64,000 bases of DNA, taken from Klebsiella michiganensis (GTDB lineage Bacteria > Pseudomonadota > Gammaproteobacteria > Enterobacterales > Enterobacteriaceae). The notes below the pieces were generated by a model. That model was not told where the DNA came from. It saw nothing but the letters and a program-made list of their open reading frames with translations, and did not search any database. Within the stretch, counting starts at the first letter, position 1; every line of letters starts with the position of its first letter. The translations under genes were made by a program, and so were the position numbers. Location: the NCBI RefSeq assembly GCF_002925905.1, contig NZ_PRDB01000004.1, forward strand, positions 372,001-436,000, written 5' to 3'. This document shows positions 19,172 to 30,437 of this stretch, one piece after another.

Positions 19172-21715
19172 ATGAGCAAAGTCAGACTCGCTATCATTGG
19201 TAATGGTATGGTCGGCCACCGCTTTATTGAGGACCTTCTTGATAAATCCGACGCCAGCCTGTTCGATATTACCGTCTTCTGTGAAGAACCCCGTATCGCC
19301 TACGACCGCGTGCACCTCTCCTCCTACTTCTCTCACCATACCGCCGAAGAACTCTCTTTGGTACGGGAAGGTTTCTACGAGAAGCACGGCGTTAAGGTGC
19401 TGGTCGGCGAACGCGCCATCACCATCAACCGCCAGGAGAAGGTTATCCACTCCAGCGCGGGGCGTACCGTTTTCTATGACAAGCTGATTATGGCGACCGG
19501 TTCCTATCCGTGGATCCCGCCGATTAAAGGTTCTGAAACCCAGGACTGCTTTGTTTATCGTACCATTGAAGACCTTAACGCGATTGAAGCCTGCGCCCGC
19601 CGCAGCAAACGCGGCGCGGTCGTCGGCGGCGGTTTGTTAGGCCTCGAAGCCGCGGGCGCGCTGAAAAATCTCGGCGTTGAGACCCACGTGATTGAATTCG
19701 CACCCATGCTGATGGCGGAACAGCTGGATCAGATGGGTGGCGAACAGCTACGTCGCAAGATTGAAAGCATGGGCGTGCGCGTGCACACCAGTAAAAACAC
19801 CAAAGAGATCGTTCAGGAAGGTACCGAAGCGCGTAAAACCATGCGTTTTGCCGACGGCAGCGAGCTGGAAGTCGACTTTATCGTCTTCTCTACCGGTATC
19901 CGCCCGCGCGATAAGCTGGCCACCCAGTGCGGTCTGGAAGTCGCTCCGCGCGGCGGCATCGTGATTAACGACGCCTGCCAGACCTCTGACCCGGATATCT
20001 ACGCCATCGGTGAATGCGCCAGCTGGAACAACCGCGTTTACGGCCTGGTCGCCCCGGGCTACAAAATGGCTCAGGTTACCGTTGACCATATCCTCCAGAC
20101 CGAAAACGCCTTTGAAGGCGCGGATCTCAGCGCCAAGCTGAAGCTGCTGGGCGTTGACGTCGGCGGCATTGGCGACGCTCACGGTCGTACGCCGGGCGCG
20201 CGCAGCTACGTTTACCTCGACGAAAGCAAAGAGGTCTACAAACGCCTTATCGTCAGCCCTGACAACAAGACCCTGCTCGGCGCGGTGCTGGTGGGCGATA
20301 CCAGCGATTACGGCAACCTGCTGCAGCTGGTGCTGAACGCCATAGAACTGCCGGAAAACCCCGACTCGCTGATCCTCCCAGCGCACGCGGGCAGCGGTAA
20401 GCCGTCCATCGGCGTCGATAAACTGCCGGACAGCGCGCAAATTTGCTCCTGCTTCGATGTCACCAAGGGCGCATTGATTGCCGCCATTAATAAAGGCTGC
20501 CACACGGTGGCGGCGCTGAAGGCGGAAACCAAAGCCGGTACCGGCTGCGGCGGCTGTATCCCGCTGGTGACTCAGGTGCTCAACGCCGAACTGGCGAAAC
20601 AGGGCATCGAAGTTAACAATAACCTGTGCGAGCACTTTGCATACTCCCGTCAGGAACTGTTCCACCTCATCCGGGTGGAAGGCATCAAAACCTTTGAAGA
20701 GCTGCTGGCGAAACACGGTAAAGGCTACGGCTGTGAGGTTTGTAAACCGACCGTGGGCTCGCTGCTGGCTTCCTGCTGGAACGAATATATCCTCAAGCCG
20801 CAGCATACCCCGCTGCAGGATACCAACGACAACTTCCTGGCCAACATCCAGAAAGACGGCACCTACTCCGTTATCCCGCGCTCTGCGGGCGGCGAAATCA
20901 CGCCGGAAGGACTGGTGGCCGTCGGCCGTATCGCCCGCGAATTTAATCTGTACACCAAGATCACCGGCTCTCAGCGTATCGGCCTGTTCGGCGCGCAAAA
21001 AGACGATCTACCGGAAATCTGGCGTCAGCTGATCGACGCGGGCTTCGAAACCGGTCACGCGTATGCCAAGGCGCTGCGGATGGCGAAAACCTGCGTAGGC
21101 AGCACCTGGTGCCGCTACGGCGTAGGCGACAGCGTGGGTTTCGGCGTCGAGCTGGAAAACCGCTACAAAGGCATTCGTACGCCGCATAAAATGAAGTTTG
21201 GCGTCTCCGGCTGTACCCGCGAATGTGCGGAAGCCCAGGGTAAAGACGTCGGCATCATCGCCACTGAGAAAGGCTGGAACCTTTACGTCTGCGGCAACGG
21301 CGGCATGAAGCCGCGCCACGCGGATCTGCTGGCAGCGGATCTTGACCGCGAAACGCTGATGAAATACCTCGACCGCTTCATGATGTTCTACATCCGTACC
21401 GCCGACAAACTGACCCGTACCGCGCCGTGGCTGGATAACCTGGAAGGCGGCATCGATTATCTGAAGTCGGTCATCATCGACGACAAGCTGGGCCTGAACG
21501 AACATCTGGAAGAAGAGATGGCCCGCCTGCGTGAAGCGGTAGTCTGCGAGTGGACGGAAACCGTTAACACCCCAGCGGCCCAGGTGCGCTTTAAACACTT
21601 CATCAACAGCGATAAGCGCGATCCGAACGTCCAGGTGGTCCCTGAGCGTGAACAGCATCGCCCGGCCGCGCCCTACGAACGTATCCCGGTAACTCTGGTG
21701 GAGGAAAACGCATGA
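19172..21715 (+). CDS. nirB: NADH-dependent nitrite reductase, large subunit NirB
   Basis: This 847-residue cytoplasmic enzyme has the NirB layout: FAD/NADH pyridine nucleotide-disulphide oxidoreductase domains (residues 1-300, with GNGMVG and GGGLLGLEAAG), a BFD-like [2Fe-2S] domain (CSCFD near 425, then TGCGGC), and the siroheme/[4Fe-4S] half with Cys in KTCVGSTWC and GCTRECAEAQ. It reduces nitrite to ammonium with NADH under anaerobic conditions. The ribosome site GAGG precedes the ATG. The stop overlaps nirD as ATGA. Operon order nirB-nirD-nirC-cysG is conserved, and the siroheme is provided by CysG. Confidence 0.98.
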   Translation: MSKVRLAIIGNGMVGHRFIEDLLDKSDASLFDITVFCEEPRIAYDRVHLSSYFSHHTAEELSLVREGFYEKHGVKVLVGERAITINRQEKVIHSSAGRTVFYDKLIMATGSYPWIPPIKGSETQDCFVYRTIEDLNAIEACARRSKRGAVVGGGLLGLEAAGALKNLGVETHVIEFAPMLMAEQLDQMGGEQLRRKIESMGVRVHTSKNTKEIVQEGTEARKTMRFADGSELEVDFIVFSTGIRPRDKLATQCGLEVAPRGGIVINDACQTSDPDIYAIGECASWNNRVYGLVAPGYKMAQVTVDHILQTENAFEGADLSAKLKLLGVDVGGIGDAHGRTPGARSYVYLDESKEVYKRLIVSPDNKTLLGAVLVGDTSDYGNLLQLVLNAIELPENPDSLILPAHAGSGKPSIGVDKLPDSAQICSCFDVTKGALIAAINKGCHTVAALKAETKAGTGCGGCIPLVTQVLNAELAKQGIEVNNNLCEHFAYSRQELFHLIRVEGIKTFEELLAKHGKGYGCEVCKPTVGSLLASCWNEYILKPQHTPLQDTNDNFLANIQKDGTYSVIPRSAGGEITPEGLVAVGRIAREFNLYTKITGSQRIGLFGAQKDDLPEIWRQLIDAGFETGHAYAKALRMAKTCVGSTWCRYGVGDSVGFGVELENRYKGIRTPHKMKFGVSGCTRECAEAQGKDVGIIATEKGWNLYVCGNGGMKPRHADLLAADLDRETLMKYLDRFMMFYIRTADKLTRTAPWLDNLEGGIDYLKSVIIDDKLGLNEHLEEEMARLREAVVCEWTETVNTPAAQVRFKHFINSDKRDPNVQVVPEREQHRPAAPYERIPVTLVEENA

Positions 21716-22038
21716 GCCAGTGGAAAAACATCTGCAAACTCGATGACATCCTGCCGGAAACCGGCGTCTGCGCGCTGTTAGGCGACAAACAGGTGGCGAT
21801 TTTCCGCCCCTATCACGGCGACCAGGTGTTTGCGATTAGCAATATCGACCCGTTCTTTGAATCCAGCGTCCTGTCTCGCGGCCTGATCGCCGAGCATCAG
21901 GGCGAACTGTGGGTGGCCAGTCCGCTGAAAAAGCAGCGCTTCCGCCTGCGCGACGGCCTGTGTATGGAAGATGAAAGCCATTCGGTGGCGCACTATGAAG
22001 CCCGAGTGAAAGACGGCGTCGTGCAGCTACGCGGTTAA
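21712..22038 (+). CDS. nirD: Nitrite reductase small subunit NirD
   Basis: This 108-residue protein is the small NirD subunit that pairs with NirB. It has a Rieske-like fold by family, but the CxH and CxxH cluster ligands of true Rieske proteins are not visible, as in enteric NirD, so it should carry no iron-sulphur cluster. The start overlaps the nirB stop. A strong hairpin with a T run follows at 22048-22073, so the expression of nirC and cysG may be reduced relative to nirBD. Confidence 0.97.
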   Translation: MSQWKNICKLDDILPETGVCALLGDKQVAIFRPYHGDQVFAISNIDPFFESSVLSRGLIAEHQGELWVASPLKKQRFRLRDGLCMEDESHSVAHYEARVKDGVVQLRG

Positions 22039-22047
22039 TCACTTTAC

Positions 22048-22073
22048 GGGAGGCGCAACGCCTCCCTTTTTTT
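22048..22073 (+). terminator. Terminator or attenuator between nirD and nirC
   Basis: GGGAGGCG-CAA-CGCCTCCC followed by seven T residues is a textbook intrinsic terminator lying inside the nirBDC-cysG unit. It could set the nirBD to nirC ratio, or nirC may have its own promoter in the 101 bases that follow. Confidence 0.85.
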
Positions 22074-22174
22074 GCATTTTTTTCTTCAATTGATGGCACA
22101 ACGTCATTTGTACTGCATCGCGAAGGCAGCTAACCAAGAGCCAGCGCAAGGGATGAGGTGCTAAAGGAACTCCT

Positions 22175-22981
22175 ATGTTTACAGACACAATAAACAAGTG
22201 CGCGGCCAACGCCGGGCGCATTGCGCGCCTCTCGGCCAATCATCCACTCAGCTTCTGGGTAAGCGCCATGATGGCGGGTGCCTACGTCGGCCTCGGCATC
22301 ATCCTTATATTCACCCTCGGCAACCTGCTCGCCCCTGCCGTTCGCCCGCTGGTGATGGGCGCCACCTTTGGCATTGCGTTAACGCTGGTGATTATCGCCG
22401 GCTCTGAATTGTTCACCGGCCACACTATGTTCCTGACCCTGGGCGTGAAGGCGGGGACCATCAGCCAGGGGCAGATGTGGGCGATTCTGCCGCAAACCTG
22501 GATGGGTAACCTTGTGGGTTCCATTTTCGTGGCGCTGCTGTATAGCTGGGGCGGCGGCAGCCTGCTGCCGGTCGATACCAGCCTCGTCCACACCGTCGCG
22601 CTGGCAAAAACCAGCCAATCCGCGATGGCGCTCTTTTTCAAAGGCGCACTGTGTAACTGGCTGGTGTGTCTGGCGATCTGGATGGCAATCCGTACCGAAG
22701 GCGCGGCAAAATTTATTGCTATCTGGTGGTGTCTGCTGGCGTTTATCGCGTCCGGCTATGAGCACTCCGTCGCGAATATGACGCTGTTCGCCCTCTCCTG
22801 GTTTGGCCATCATAGCGATGCCTACACGCTTGCGGGAATCGGTCACAATCTGTTATGGGTAACACTCGGCAATACTTTGTCCGGTGTCGTATTTATGGGA
22901 TTGGGTTATTGGTATGCTACGCCGCAATCGGAGCGCCCCGCCCCGGAAAAAACTAACGAGACTAAGAGTCTGGCTCAGTAG
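22175..22981 (+). CDS. nirC: Nitrite transporter NirC (FNT family)
   Basis: This 268-residue inner membrane protein of the formate/nitrite transporter family has six hydrophobic segments and the family signatures FTGHTMFLTLG and GALCNWLVCLAIW. It moves nitrite (and protons) across the inner membrane, feeding NirB. Length matches E. coli NirC. The ribosome site AAGGA precedes the ATG. Confidence 0.97.
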   Translation: MFTDTINKCAANAGRIARLSANHPLSFWVSAMMAGAYVGLGIILIFTLGNLLAPAVRPLVMGATFGIALTLVIIAGSELFTGHTMFLTLGVKAGTISQGQMWAILPQTWMGNLVGSIFVALLYSWGGGSLLPVDTSLVHTVALAKTSQSAMALFFKGALCNWLVCLAIWMAIRTEGAAKFIAIWWCLLAFIASGYEHSVANMTLFALSWFGHHSDAYTLAGIGHNLLWVTLGNTLSGVVFMGLGYWYATPQSERPAPEKTNETKSLAQ

Positions 22982-23088
22982 ACGTAATCGGTGCAGGCAG
23001 GTTGAACATTGCCCAGGTTCAACCTGATAAATAAGATAGCCTGATAGCCAGATTCTAAGGCTGCTGCCAATAATTAAGAGGGAATGTC

Positions 23089-24462
23089 GTGGACCATTTG
23101 CCTATATTTTGCCAATTACGCGATCGCGACTGCCTGTTAGTCGGCGGCGGCGATGTGGCTGAACGTAAAGCTCGCCTGTTACTGGACGCCGGCGCCAGAT
23201 TAACGGTCAATGCCCTGGATTTTGTGCCGCAATTCCAGGTATGGGCCGATGCAAACATGCTGACCCTGGTTCAGGGCGAGTTTAATCCTGCTCTGCTTGA
23301 TAACTGCTGGCTGGCCATTGCCGCAACCGACAACGAAGCGGTTAATCAACGAGTCAGCGCGTCAGCGGAAGAAAGGCGAATATTCTGTAACGTGGTCGAC
23401 GCCCCTCAGCAGGCCAGCTTTATTATGCCGTCGATTATCGACCGCTCGCCGCTGATGGTGGCCGTCTCATCCGGCGGCACCTCGCCGGTTCTGGCGCGCC
23501 TGCTGCGCGAAAAGCTGGAATCAGTTTTACCGCTGCATTTAGGCCAGCTGGCCCACTACGCAGGTCAGCTGCGCTCAAGAGTAAAGAAACAGTTTGCCAC
23601 CGTCGGCGAGCGCCGACGCTTTTGGGAGAAACTGTTTGTTAACGACAGGCTGGCACAGTCGCTGGCCAACGAGGACCGCCAGGCCGTCGCTGACGCCACG
23701 GAGCAGCTGCTGACCGAGCCGCTGGATCATCGCGGTGAAGTGGTACTGGTAGGCGCCGGCCCCGGCGACGCCGGACTGCTGACCCTCAAAGGCCTGCAGC
23801 AAATACAGCAGGCCGATGTCGTGGTTTATGACCGCCTGGTCTCCGACGATATCATGAATCTGGTGCGCCGCGATGCCGACCGGGTCTTCGTGGGTAAACG
23901 CTCGGGCTACCACTGCGTACCGCAGGAAGAGATTAACCAGATTCTGCTGCGCGAAGCCCAGGGGGGGAAACGCGTTGTACGACTGAAAGGCGGCGATCCG
24001 TTTATCTTTGGCCGCGGCGGCGAAGAGCTGGAAACCTTGTGCCATGCCGGTATTCCGTTCTCCGTTGTACCGGGAATTACCGCGGCCTCAGGCTGTTCCG
24101 CCTACTCGGGCATTCCCCTGACCCACCGGGATTTTGCTCAGGGCGTGCGCCTGGTCACCGGCCACCTTAAGACCGGCGGCGAGCTGGACTGGGAAAACCT
24201 GGCGGTTGAAAAGCAAACCCTGGTGTTTTATATGGGCCTGAACCAGGCCCCGGCGATCCGGGAAAAACTGATTGCCCACGGCATGGCGGCGGATATGCCC
24301 GCAGCCATCGTTGAAAACGGAACGGCGATAACGCAGAAGGTTGTCACCGGCACGTTAGAACAATTGGATATTCTGGCCCAGCAAATGGCCAGCCCGGCGC
24401 TGATTATTGTCGGCCGCGTGGTCGGCCTGCGCGATAAGCTAAACTGGTTCTCCAACCATTAA
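23089..24462 (+). CDS. cysG: Siroheme synthase CysG (multifunctional)
   Basis: This 457-residue protein fuses a precorrin-2 dehydrogenase/ferrochelatase half (NAD site [14 protein letters not shown]; regulatory Ser in [13 protein letters not shown] near residue 128) and a SAM-dependent uroporphyrinogen III methyltransferase half from about residue 216 ([29 protein letters not shown]). It makes siroheme for NirB and for sulphite reductase. The start codon is GTG at 23089, after AAGAGGGA, as in E. coli; the ATG five bases upstream is in another frame. Confidence 0.98.
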   Translation: MDHLPIFCQLRDRDCLLVGGGDVAERKARLLLDAGARLTVNALDFVPQFQVWADANMLTLVQGEFNPALLDNCWLAIAATDNEAVNQRVSASAEERRIFCNVVDAPQQASFIMPSIIDRSPLMVAVSSGGTSPVLARLLREKLESVLPLHLGQLAHYAGQLRSRVKKQFATVGERRRFWEKLFVNDRLAQSLANEDRQAVADATEQLLTEPLDHRGEVVLVGAGPGDAGLLTLKGLQQIQQADVVVYDRLVSDDIMNLVRRDADRVFVGKRSGYHCVPQEEINQILLREAQGGKRVVRLKGGDPFIFGRGGEELETLCHAGIPFSVVPGITAASGCSAYSGIPLTHRDFAQGVRLVTGHLKTGGELDWENLAVEKQTLVFYMGLNQAPAIREKLIAHGMAADMPAAIVENGTAITQKVVTGTLEQLDILAQQMASPALIIVGRVVGLRDKLNWFSNH

Positions 24463-24497
24463 TGACGCTGATGTAGCTCAAAACCGCTCACAAATTA

Positions 24498-24528
24498 AAA
24501 AGCCGGATGCATTGCACCCGGCTTTTTA
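24498..24528. terminator. Bidirectional terminator between cysG and trpS
   Basis: An inverted repeat AAAAAGCCGGATGCA / TGCACCCGGCTTTTT with one internal mismatch has an A run on one side and a T run on the other, so it can stop both convergent units. Confidence 0.87.
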
Positions 24529-24551
24529 TTGCGCTGAGACCAGCAAATTGC

Positions 24552-25556
24552 TCAGGGCTTAGCGACGAAACCAATCGCTTCGTAAACCGCTTTCAAGGTA
24601 ATGGAAGCGCGAGCGCTGGCTTTCTCTGCACCCTCTTTCATGACCTGATTGAGGAATGCTTCATCACCGCGGAATCGGTGATAGCGCTCCTGCAGTTCGG
24701 TCAGCATGCCGGAAACGGCTTCAGCCACTTCGCCCTTCAGGTGACCGTACATTTTGCCTTCAAAATGCTGCTCCAGCTCTGGAATGCTCTGACCGGTAAC
24801 GGCAGAGAGGATATCCAGCAGGTTGGAGACGCCCGCTTTGTTCTGGATGTCGTAGCGAACAACCGGCGGCTCGTCGGAGTCGGTGACCGCGCGTTTGATC
24901 TTCTTCACCACAGATTTCGGGTCTTCCAGCAGGCCGATAACGTTGTTGCGGTTATCATCTGACTTGGACATCTTTTTGGTCGGCTCCAGCAGCGACATCA
25001 CGCGCGCGCCGGATTTTGGAATAAACGGTTCCGGCACTTTAAACACGTCGCCGTAGATAGCGTTGAAACGCTGGGCGACATCGCGACTCAGCTCCAGGTG
25101 CTGTTTCTGGTCTTCGCCAACCGGGACCAGGTTAGTCTGATACAGCAGAATGTCGGCAGCCATCAGTACCGGATAGTCAAACAGACCGGCGTTAATGTTT
25201 TCCGCATAGCGCGATGACTTGTCTTTAAACTGGGTCATACGGCTCAGTTCGCCGAAATAGGTGTAGCAGTTCAGCGCCCAGCCGAGCTGCGCGTGCTCCG
25301 GCACGTGGGACTGAACGAAGATGGTGCTTTTTTGCGGGTCGATACCGCACGCCAGATACAGCGCCAGGGTGTCCAGCGTGGCCTTACGCAGCTGCTGCGG
25401 GTCCTGACGAACGGTAATCGCGTGCTGGTCAACGATGCAGTAAATGCAGTGGTAATCGTCCTGCATGTTTACCCACTGACGCAGCGCACCCATATAGTTG
25501 CCAATGGTCAATTCACCGGAGGGCTGTGCGCCACTAAAAACGATGGGCTTAGTCAT
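24552..25556 (-). CDS. trpS: Tryptophanyl-tRNA synthetase TrpS
   Basis: This 334-residue class I aminoacyl-tRNA synthetase has the HIGH-like motif TIGN in [15 protein letters not shown] and the KMSKS motif in [13 protein letters not shown] near residue 195. It charges tRNA-Trp. It is the last gene of the dam cluster; the gph stop is three bases upstream of its ATG. The length matches E. coli TrpS (334). Confidence 0.98.
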   Translation of the reverse strand: MTKPIVFSGAQPSGELTIGNYMGALRQWVNMQDDYHCIYCIVDQHAITVRQDPQQLRKATLDTLALYLACGIDPQKSTIFVQSHVPEHAQLGWALNCYTYFGELSRMTQFKDKSSRYAENINAGLFDYPVLMAADILLYQTNLVPVGEDQKQHLELSRDVAQRFNAIYGDVFKVPEPFIPKSGARVMSLLEPTKKMSKSDDNRNNVIGLLEDPKSVVKKIKRAVTDSDEPPVVRYDIQNKAGVSNLLDILSAVTGQSIPELEQHFEGKMYGHLKGEVAEAVSGMLTELQERYHRFRGDEAFLNQVMKEGAEKASARASITLKAVYEAIGFVAKP

Positions 25557-25559
25557 TTT

Positions 25560-26309
25560 TTATTCCTGAGTTTCACTGTACGGTAGCCCGAAAGCGGGCA
25601 AGAGTTCATTAAATTGGTCAAAGATATAATCCGGCTCGCTCAGCGAAATCGGCTCGCCGTAGTTGTAGCCGTAGGTCAGGCCGATCGAGCTGCAGCCCGC
25701 GGCCTTCGCGGCCTGAATATCGTTGCGCGAGTCGCCAACGAACAGCAGATCCGCGGGTGCCAGCCCCAGTTTCTCCGCGACCAGAAGCAGCGGTTCCGGA
25801 TGAGGTTTTTTGTTTTTTACATCATCGCCGCCGATAACAACGGTAAAATATTTCGCGATATCCAGCGACGCCAGAATCGGCGCGACAAACGGCGTCGGTT
25901 TATTGGTTACCAGCGCCAGCGGCAGACCCTTTGCGTGCAGCGCGCCCAGCGTATCGGCAACGGCGGGAAACAAAAAGCTCCCCTCTTCCGCCACTTCGCC
26001 ATAGTAGCGGTCGAACAGCTTGCGCAAAATGGCCTGCTGTTCAGCCTGCGGGATATCGTCATGATCGACGGAAGGTTTACCCTGCGCCGCTCTCAGCGCC
26101 GCGCGCTCCTGACGGGCCCAGGTCAGAGCCCGCTGGATCAGAACGTCAGCGCCGTTGCCAATCCAGGTCACGACGCGCTCTTCGCCCGCCATCGGCAGTT
26201 CCAGCGCATACAGGGCGTTATCAACGGCAGCAGTCAATCCCGGCGCGCTGTCTACCAGCGTCCCGTCGAGATCGAACGCCACGCCGCGAATATTTTGTAA
26301 CTTATCCAT
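25560..26309 (-). CDS. gph: Phosphoglycolate phosphatase Gph
   Basis: This 249-residue HAD-family phosphatase has the nucleophile motif [13 protein letters not shown] at about residue 13, the Lys of motif III ([11 protein letters not shown]) and the acidic motif [12 protein letters not shown]. It removes 2-phosphoglycolate formed during repair of oxidised DNA 3' ends. Its ATG overlaps the rpe stop by eight bases and its stop is three bases before trpS, so it is translated within the dam operon. Confidence 0.96.
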   Translation of the reverse strand: MDKLQNIRGVAFDLDGTLVDSAPGLTAAVDNALYALELPMAGEERVVTWIGNGADVLIQRALTWARQERAALRAAQGKPSVDHDDIPQAEQQAILRKLFDRYYGEVAEEGSFLFPAVADTLGALHAKGLPLALVTNKPTPFVAPILASLDIAKYFTVVIGGDDVKNKKPHPEPLLLVAEKLGLAPADLLFVGDSRNDIQAAKAAGCSSIGLTYGYNYGEPISLSEPDYIFDQFNELLPAFGLPYSETQE

Positions 26310-26979
26310 GGCTAACCTTTGCTAATTCGCTACGCATTTGATCGACCACTTTTTTGTAGTCAGGCTGATCGAAAATGGCCGATCCGGCAACAAACATATC
26401 CGCACCGGCTGCGGCAATCTCAGCGATATTGCTGACTTTTACGCCGCCGTCGACTTCCAGACGGATGTCGTAGCCGGATTCATCAATGCGACGACGAACT
26501 TCACGCAGTTTTTCCAGGGTGTGCGGAATAAAAGACTGACCGCCAAAGCCTGGGTTGACGGACATCAGCAGGATGATATCCAGCTTATCCATCACGTAGT
26601 CGAGGTAGCTCAGGGAAGTGGCCGGGTTAAACACCAGACCGGCTTTACAGCCGTGCTCTTTGATAAGCTGCAGCGTGCGGTCAACGTGTTCAGAAGCTTC
26701 CGGATGGAAAGTAATGATGCTGGCGCCCGCGGCGGCAAAATCAGGAACGATGCGGTCAACGGGCTTGACCATCAAATGCACATCAATCGGCGCGGTGATA
26801 CCGTAATTTCGCAGTGATTTAAGCACCATCGGACCAATGGTCAGATTCGGCACGTAGTGGTTGTCCATCACGTCAAAGTGCACAACATCCGCACCCGCAG
26901 CCAACGCATTGGCGGTATCCTCGCCCAGACGGGCAAAATCAGCCGACAGAATCGAAGGGGCAATCAAATACTGCTTCAT
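26302..26979 (-). CDS. rpe: Ribulose-phosphate 3-epimerase Rpe
   Basis: This 225-residue TIM-barrel enzyme interconverts ribulose 5-phosphate and xylulose 5-phosphate in the pentose phosphate pathway. Conserved features are [13 protein letters not shown], the metal ligands in [13 protein letters not shown] and DVHLMV, and LEVDGGV for the catalytic Asp and phosphate grip. The start at 26979 is chosen over the ATG two codons upstream, because AAGGAG lies at the proper distance from it and directly abuts the other. Confidence 0.97.
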   Translation of the reverse strand: MKQYLIAPSILSADFARLGEDTANALAAGADVVHFDVMDNHYVPNLTIGPMVLKSLRNYGITAPIDVHLMVKPVDRIVPDFAAAGASIITFHPEASEHVDRTLQLIKEHGCKAGLVFNPATSLSYLDYVMDKLDIILLMSVNPGFGGQSFIPHTLEKLREVRRRIDESGYDIRLEVDGGVKVSNIAEIAAAGADMFVAGSAIFDQPDYKKVVDQMRSELAKVSHG

Positions 26980-26996
26980 CCGCATCTCCTTGAAAT

Positions 26997-27824
26997 TTAT
27001 TTGGTCTTGGGCGGACGGTACAGAGCCAGAAGCTCGTCCACCTTCTTACGTGTACCACCGTTGCTGCTGATGCTGCGTCGAACCTTAACAATATGCGTCT
27101 CAGCGGCGTTTTTGTACCACTCCTCAGTGAGCGGCGTGCGATGGTTTGAAATCAGCACTGGAATGCGCTTTTTCATCAGCGATTCCGCCTTTTTAGCCAG
27201 CAGCTCCTGCTGCTCCTGGCTAAAGCTATTCGTATGATAAGCCGTAAAATTCGCCGTTGATGACAGCGGCGCATAGGGTGGATCGCAGTAAACAACGGAG
27301 CGGTTATCTGCCCGCTTCATGCACTCTTCATAAGATTCACAATGAAACTCTGCATGCTGCGCCTTCTCCGCGAAATGATACAGCTCAGCTTCGGGAAAAT
27401 AGGGCTTCTTATAGCGACCAAACGGCACGTTAAACTCACCGCGCAGATTGTAGCGACACAGGCCATTGTAGCCATGACGATTCAGATACAGGAACAGCAC
27501 CGCGCGACGCAGCGGCTCCTGACTCTGGTTGAACTCATCACGGAACCGATAATACTGCTCTGCGACGTTGTTCTCTGGCGTAAACATCTCACGCGCCGCC
27601 GTAACATAGTCATCGGTACGCAGCTTGACGATGTTATACAGACTAATCAAATCACTATTGATATCAGCGAGGATATAACGAGAAAAGTCGGTATTCAGAA
27701 ATACCGACCCGGCGCCCACAAAAGGCTCAATCAAGCAGTCGCCCTGCGGCAAATGCTTCTTAATATCGTCAAGCAGGGGGTATTTACCCCCTGCCCATTT
27801 CAGAAAAGCGCGATTCTTTTTCAT
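26997..27824 (-). CDS. dam: DNA adenine methyltransferase Dam (GATC)
   Basis: This 275-residue N6-adenine methyltransferase of the alpha group has the SAM motif [10 protein letters not shown] (about residues 35-44) and the catalytic DPPY at 181-184. It methylates GATC for mismatch repair, replication timing and gene control. The N-terminus [16 protein letters not shown] is typical of Dam. It lies between damX and rpe, as in other enterics, and is three residues shorter than E. coli Dam at the C-terminus. Confidence 0.97.
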   Translation of the reverse strand: MKKNRAFLKWAGGKYPLLDDIKKHLPQGDCLIEPFVGAGSVFLNTDFSRYILADINSDLISLYNIVKLRTDDYVTAAREMFTPENNVAEQYYRFRDEFNQSQEPLRRAVLFLYLNRHGYNGLCRYNLRGEFNVPFGRYKKPYFPEAELYHFAEKAQHAEFHCESYEECMKRADNRSVVYCDPPYAPLSSTANFTAYHTNSFSQEQQELLAKKAESLMKKRIPVLISNHRTPLTEEWYKNAAETHIVKVRRSISSNGGTRKKVDELLALYRPPKTK

Positions 27825-27902
27825 GCTGCCTAACTAATTACACATTCTCCGGCTGTGGAGAAAGCTCCGACAGCATCCTGCGCTTCAGACTACACTGCGG
27901 CA

Positions 27903-29204
27903 TTATTTCAGGTCAGACTGAACCTGATGCAGCGGTTTTGCCCACGGATTTTTTGCCTGTACATCTGCTGGCAGCGTAGCAACAGCACGTTTCGCTTCAT
28001 CTTTCGAAGCGTAGATGCCGCTCACCAGGACATACCAGGGCTGACCGTTACGCGTAGTCTCATAGACAACATATTTTTCCAGCTTCTCTTTCTTCGCCCA
28101 ACTGTTGAGGTTGTTGTAGTTAGAAGAGCTGCTGAGCTGCAGCGTGTAGTGACCGGACGGCGCAGATTTCATCGAACTGACGTCACCCGCACTTTTACCC
28201 GCAGCGGCCGTAGCAGCCGGAGCGGCAGCGGCAGTTGCTGCTGGCGCGGTGGTCGCGGTCGCAGCACTCGCGGTAGTCGCGGCTGGTTTGGCCTGGGCAG
28301 TTGCGGCAGGCTTAGTCGGCTGCGCGGCTGCCGGCGTCGTGGTCGCGACGTTTTCGACACGCTTAGGCTGGACCGCTGCCGGCTTCGGCTGGGTCGGCGC
28401 TTTCGCCGTGGCCTGCGGTTTCGGTTCGATAACCGTATGCTTACGCTCCGCCGGGCGCGGTGTCGCCGCCGTCTGACGCTCTGTCGTCGCCTGGCGCGGG
28501 GCCGCGGTGCCATTGCGCACTGGCGCAACGGTGGCTGGTTCAGTTGGCAGAGTAGAATTCGCGACCGCGCTATCAATCTGACCCTGCTGCTGGGTCAGCG
28601 CATTGTTCAGATCGCCCTGAACCTCAACGCGCTGCTGGCCTTGGGGTTCAGCCGTCGCCTGACCTTGAGTCGGGTTAGACGCGATAGGCGGCAGAGAAAC
28701 ATCCTGCGGCTGCGCGTTGTTTGCCGCTGATGAATCCTGAGCAGCAGGCTGGGTATTATTATTGTCCTGCTCGCCGGACAGGTTGATGCTCTTCTCGCCG
28801 GAAGCCGTTTGCTCGCTGGATGAGGATGGTGATTTCAGCGCGGAACCCACGCCAACGATCAGCAGCAGCAGAACGAGGATCCCCACGCCCATCATGATGT
28901 ACTGACGGGAAGCCGGTTTCGCAGGCGCCTTCTTACGCTTACGAGGACGACGCTCAACCTGACGCTCTTCGTCATCGTCTTCGTCAGACTCTACTTCTTC
29001 TTCGTACTCTTCATACTGTTCTTCATCGCGCTCACGGCGTGCTTTGCTGCCGCGCGTCGGGCGACCATCGTCAGCATCATCAAGTTCGACATCATCAAAA
29101 TTGATTTGCGGATCGGCATCACGCTCTGAAGACTGACGAGAACGACCAGTACGACGATCGCTGCGATCGGCTTTCATATCGTCTTCTGGTTTTAATTCAT
29201 CCAT
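27903..29204 (-). CDS. damX: Cell division protein DamX (SPOR domain)
   Basis: This 433-residue bitopic inner membrane protein has a charged cytoplasmic N-terminus (1-100, rich in Asp/Glu/Arg), one membrane helix at about 104-122 ([20 protein letters not shown]), a long Ala/Thr/Pro/Gln-rich periplasmic linker and a C-terminal SPOR domain from about residue 350 ([20 protein letters not shown]). SPOR domains bind denuded septal peptidoglycan, so DamX localises to the division site. The linker at about 260-345 is low complexity (Ala/Thr/Lys/Pro), which makes its opposite strand look open over a long stretch. It sits between aroB and dam. Confidence 0.95.
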   Translation of the reverse strand: MDELKPEDDMKADRSDRRTGRSRQSSERDADPQINFDDVELDDADDGRPTRGSKARRERDEEQYEEYEEEVESDEDDDEERQVERRPRKRKKAPAKPASRQYIMMGVGILVLLLLIVGVGSALKSPSSSSEQTASGEKSINLSGEQDNNNTQPAAQDSSAANNAQPQDVSLPPIASNPTQGQATAEPQGQQRVEVQGDLNNALTQQQGQIDSAVANSTLPTEPATVAPVRNGTAAPRQATTERQTAATPRPAERKHTVIEPKPQATAKAPTQPKPAAVQPKRVENVATTTPAAAQPTKPAATAQAKPAATTASAATATTAPAATAAAAPAATAAAGKSAGDVSSMKSAPSGHYTLQLSSSSNYNNLNSWAKKEKLEKYVVYETTRNGQPWYVLVSGIYASKDEAKRAVATLPADVQAKNPWAKPLHQVQSDLK

Positions 29205-29288
29205 TTAACACCCCACTAAAAGGCTTATGCTCACGACTATTGCACGTCACCCGAAATGATAACGCCGCGCGAACGCGGCCAGACCTTC

Positions 29289-30383
29289 TTATTGTTGCGC
29301 CTGCTGAGTATCAGCAATCGCGCCAAGAACAACATCATGCGGGACTCCGCCGCGTATCTCGCTCTTCCCTATCGCGAGGGGTAGCACCAGCCGCATCTCG
29401 CCCGCCAGCACCTTTTTATCACGCATCATATGGGGCAAATACGCCTCTGCTGCCATCTCCTGCGGGCCACTTACCGGCAAGCCAGCACGCCGCAGCAGAT
29501 GAATAATGCGCTGCGTATCCTGCGGATTAAACCGCCCCAGACGTTCGGATGCACGCGCCGCCATCACCATACCGGCAGCGACCGCTTCACCATGTAACCA
29601 GTTACCGTAGCCCATCTCAGCTTCGATAGCATGACCAAAAGTATGGCCAAGATTGAGTAAAGCACGTAACCCGGTTTCGCGCTCGTCGGCGGCGACAACT
29701 TCAGCTTTCAGCTCACAGCAGCGACGGATACAGTACGCCATCGCTTTTTCATCCAGCGCCAGCAATGCATCAATATTATTTTCCAGCCAGTCGAAAAATT
29801 CGCCGTCAAGAATAACGCCGTACTTGATCACTTCAGCCAGGCCGGAAGAGAGCTCACGCTTCGGCAGCGTTTTGAGACAGTTAAGATCGACAACAACAGA
29901 AACCGGCTGCCAGAAGGCGCCAATCATGTTTTTGCCGAGAGGATGGTTGACGGCCGTTTTGCCGCCGACCGAAGAATCCACCTGCGACAGCAGAGTGGTA
30001 GGAACCTGAATAAAGCGCACGCCACGCTGGTAGCTGGCCGCTGCAAATCCCGTTAAATCACCAATCACCCCACCGCCGAGCGCCACTAACGTCGTGTCGC
30101 GGCCGTGTGGTTTTTGCAATAGCGCGGTAAAAACGGTATCCATCACCGCCAGGCTTTTAAACTGCTCGCCGTCGGGAAGAATCACGCTATCGACTTTTAC
30201 GCCCGCTTGCTCAAGTACGGAGCGTACGGTATCCAGATAAAGCGGCGCCAGCGTTTCATTGGTGACCAGCATGACCTGGTCGCCTGATTTCAGTGGCAGG
30301 AAGGAAGCTGGATCGTTAAACAAACCAGCCGCGATGGTAATCGGGTAACTACGTTCCCCGAGGGTTACAGTAAGCCTCTCCAT
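29289..30383 (-). CDS. aroB: 3-dehydroquinate synthase AroB
   Basis: This 364-residue enzyme converts DAHP to 3-dehydroquinate, the second step of the shikimate pathway, using NAD+ and a metal. The NAD-binding [13 protein letters not shown] (about residue 105), the metal-site [24 protein letters not shown] and the KYGVILD segment are present. Length is close to E. coli AroB (362). It follows aroK by 54 bases and precedes damX. Confidence 0.97.
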   Translation of the reverse strand: MERLTVTLGERSYPITIAAGLFNDPASFLPLKSGDQVMLVTNETLAPLYLDTVRSVLEQAGVKVDSVILPDGEQFKSLAVMDTVFTALLQKPHGRDTTLVALGGGVIGDLTGFAAASYQRGVRFIQVPTTLLSQVDSSVGGKTAVNHPLGKNMIGAFWQPVSVVVDLNCLKTLPKRELSSGLAEVIKYGVILDGEFFDWLENNIDALLALDEKAMAYCIRRCCELKAEVVAADERETGLRALLNLGHTFGHAIEAEMGYGNWLHGEAVAAGMVMAARASERLGRFNPQDTQRIIHLLRRAGLPVSGPQEMAAEAYLPHMMRDKKVLAGEMRLVLPLAIGKSEIRGGVPHDVVLGAIADTQQAQQ

Positions 30384-30437
30384 AACGCGACGTCCACCTC
30401 AGTTGCTTTTACTCTGACGCACTTTATTAAGCCAGAA

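Noticed and set aside
19748-20998. A 416-codon open frame on the minus strand inside nirB
   Set aside because: NirB is continuous over 847 residues with its cofactor motifs; the antisense frame has none.
27855-28730. Arg-rich open frame opposite damX
   Set aside because: It results from reading the Ala/Thr-rich DamX linker in reverse; it is low complexity with no homology I can see.
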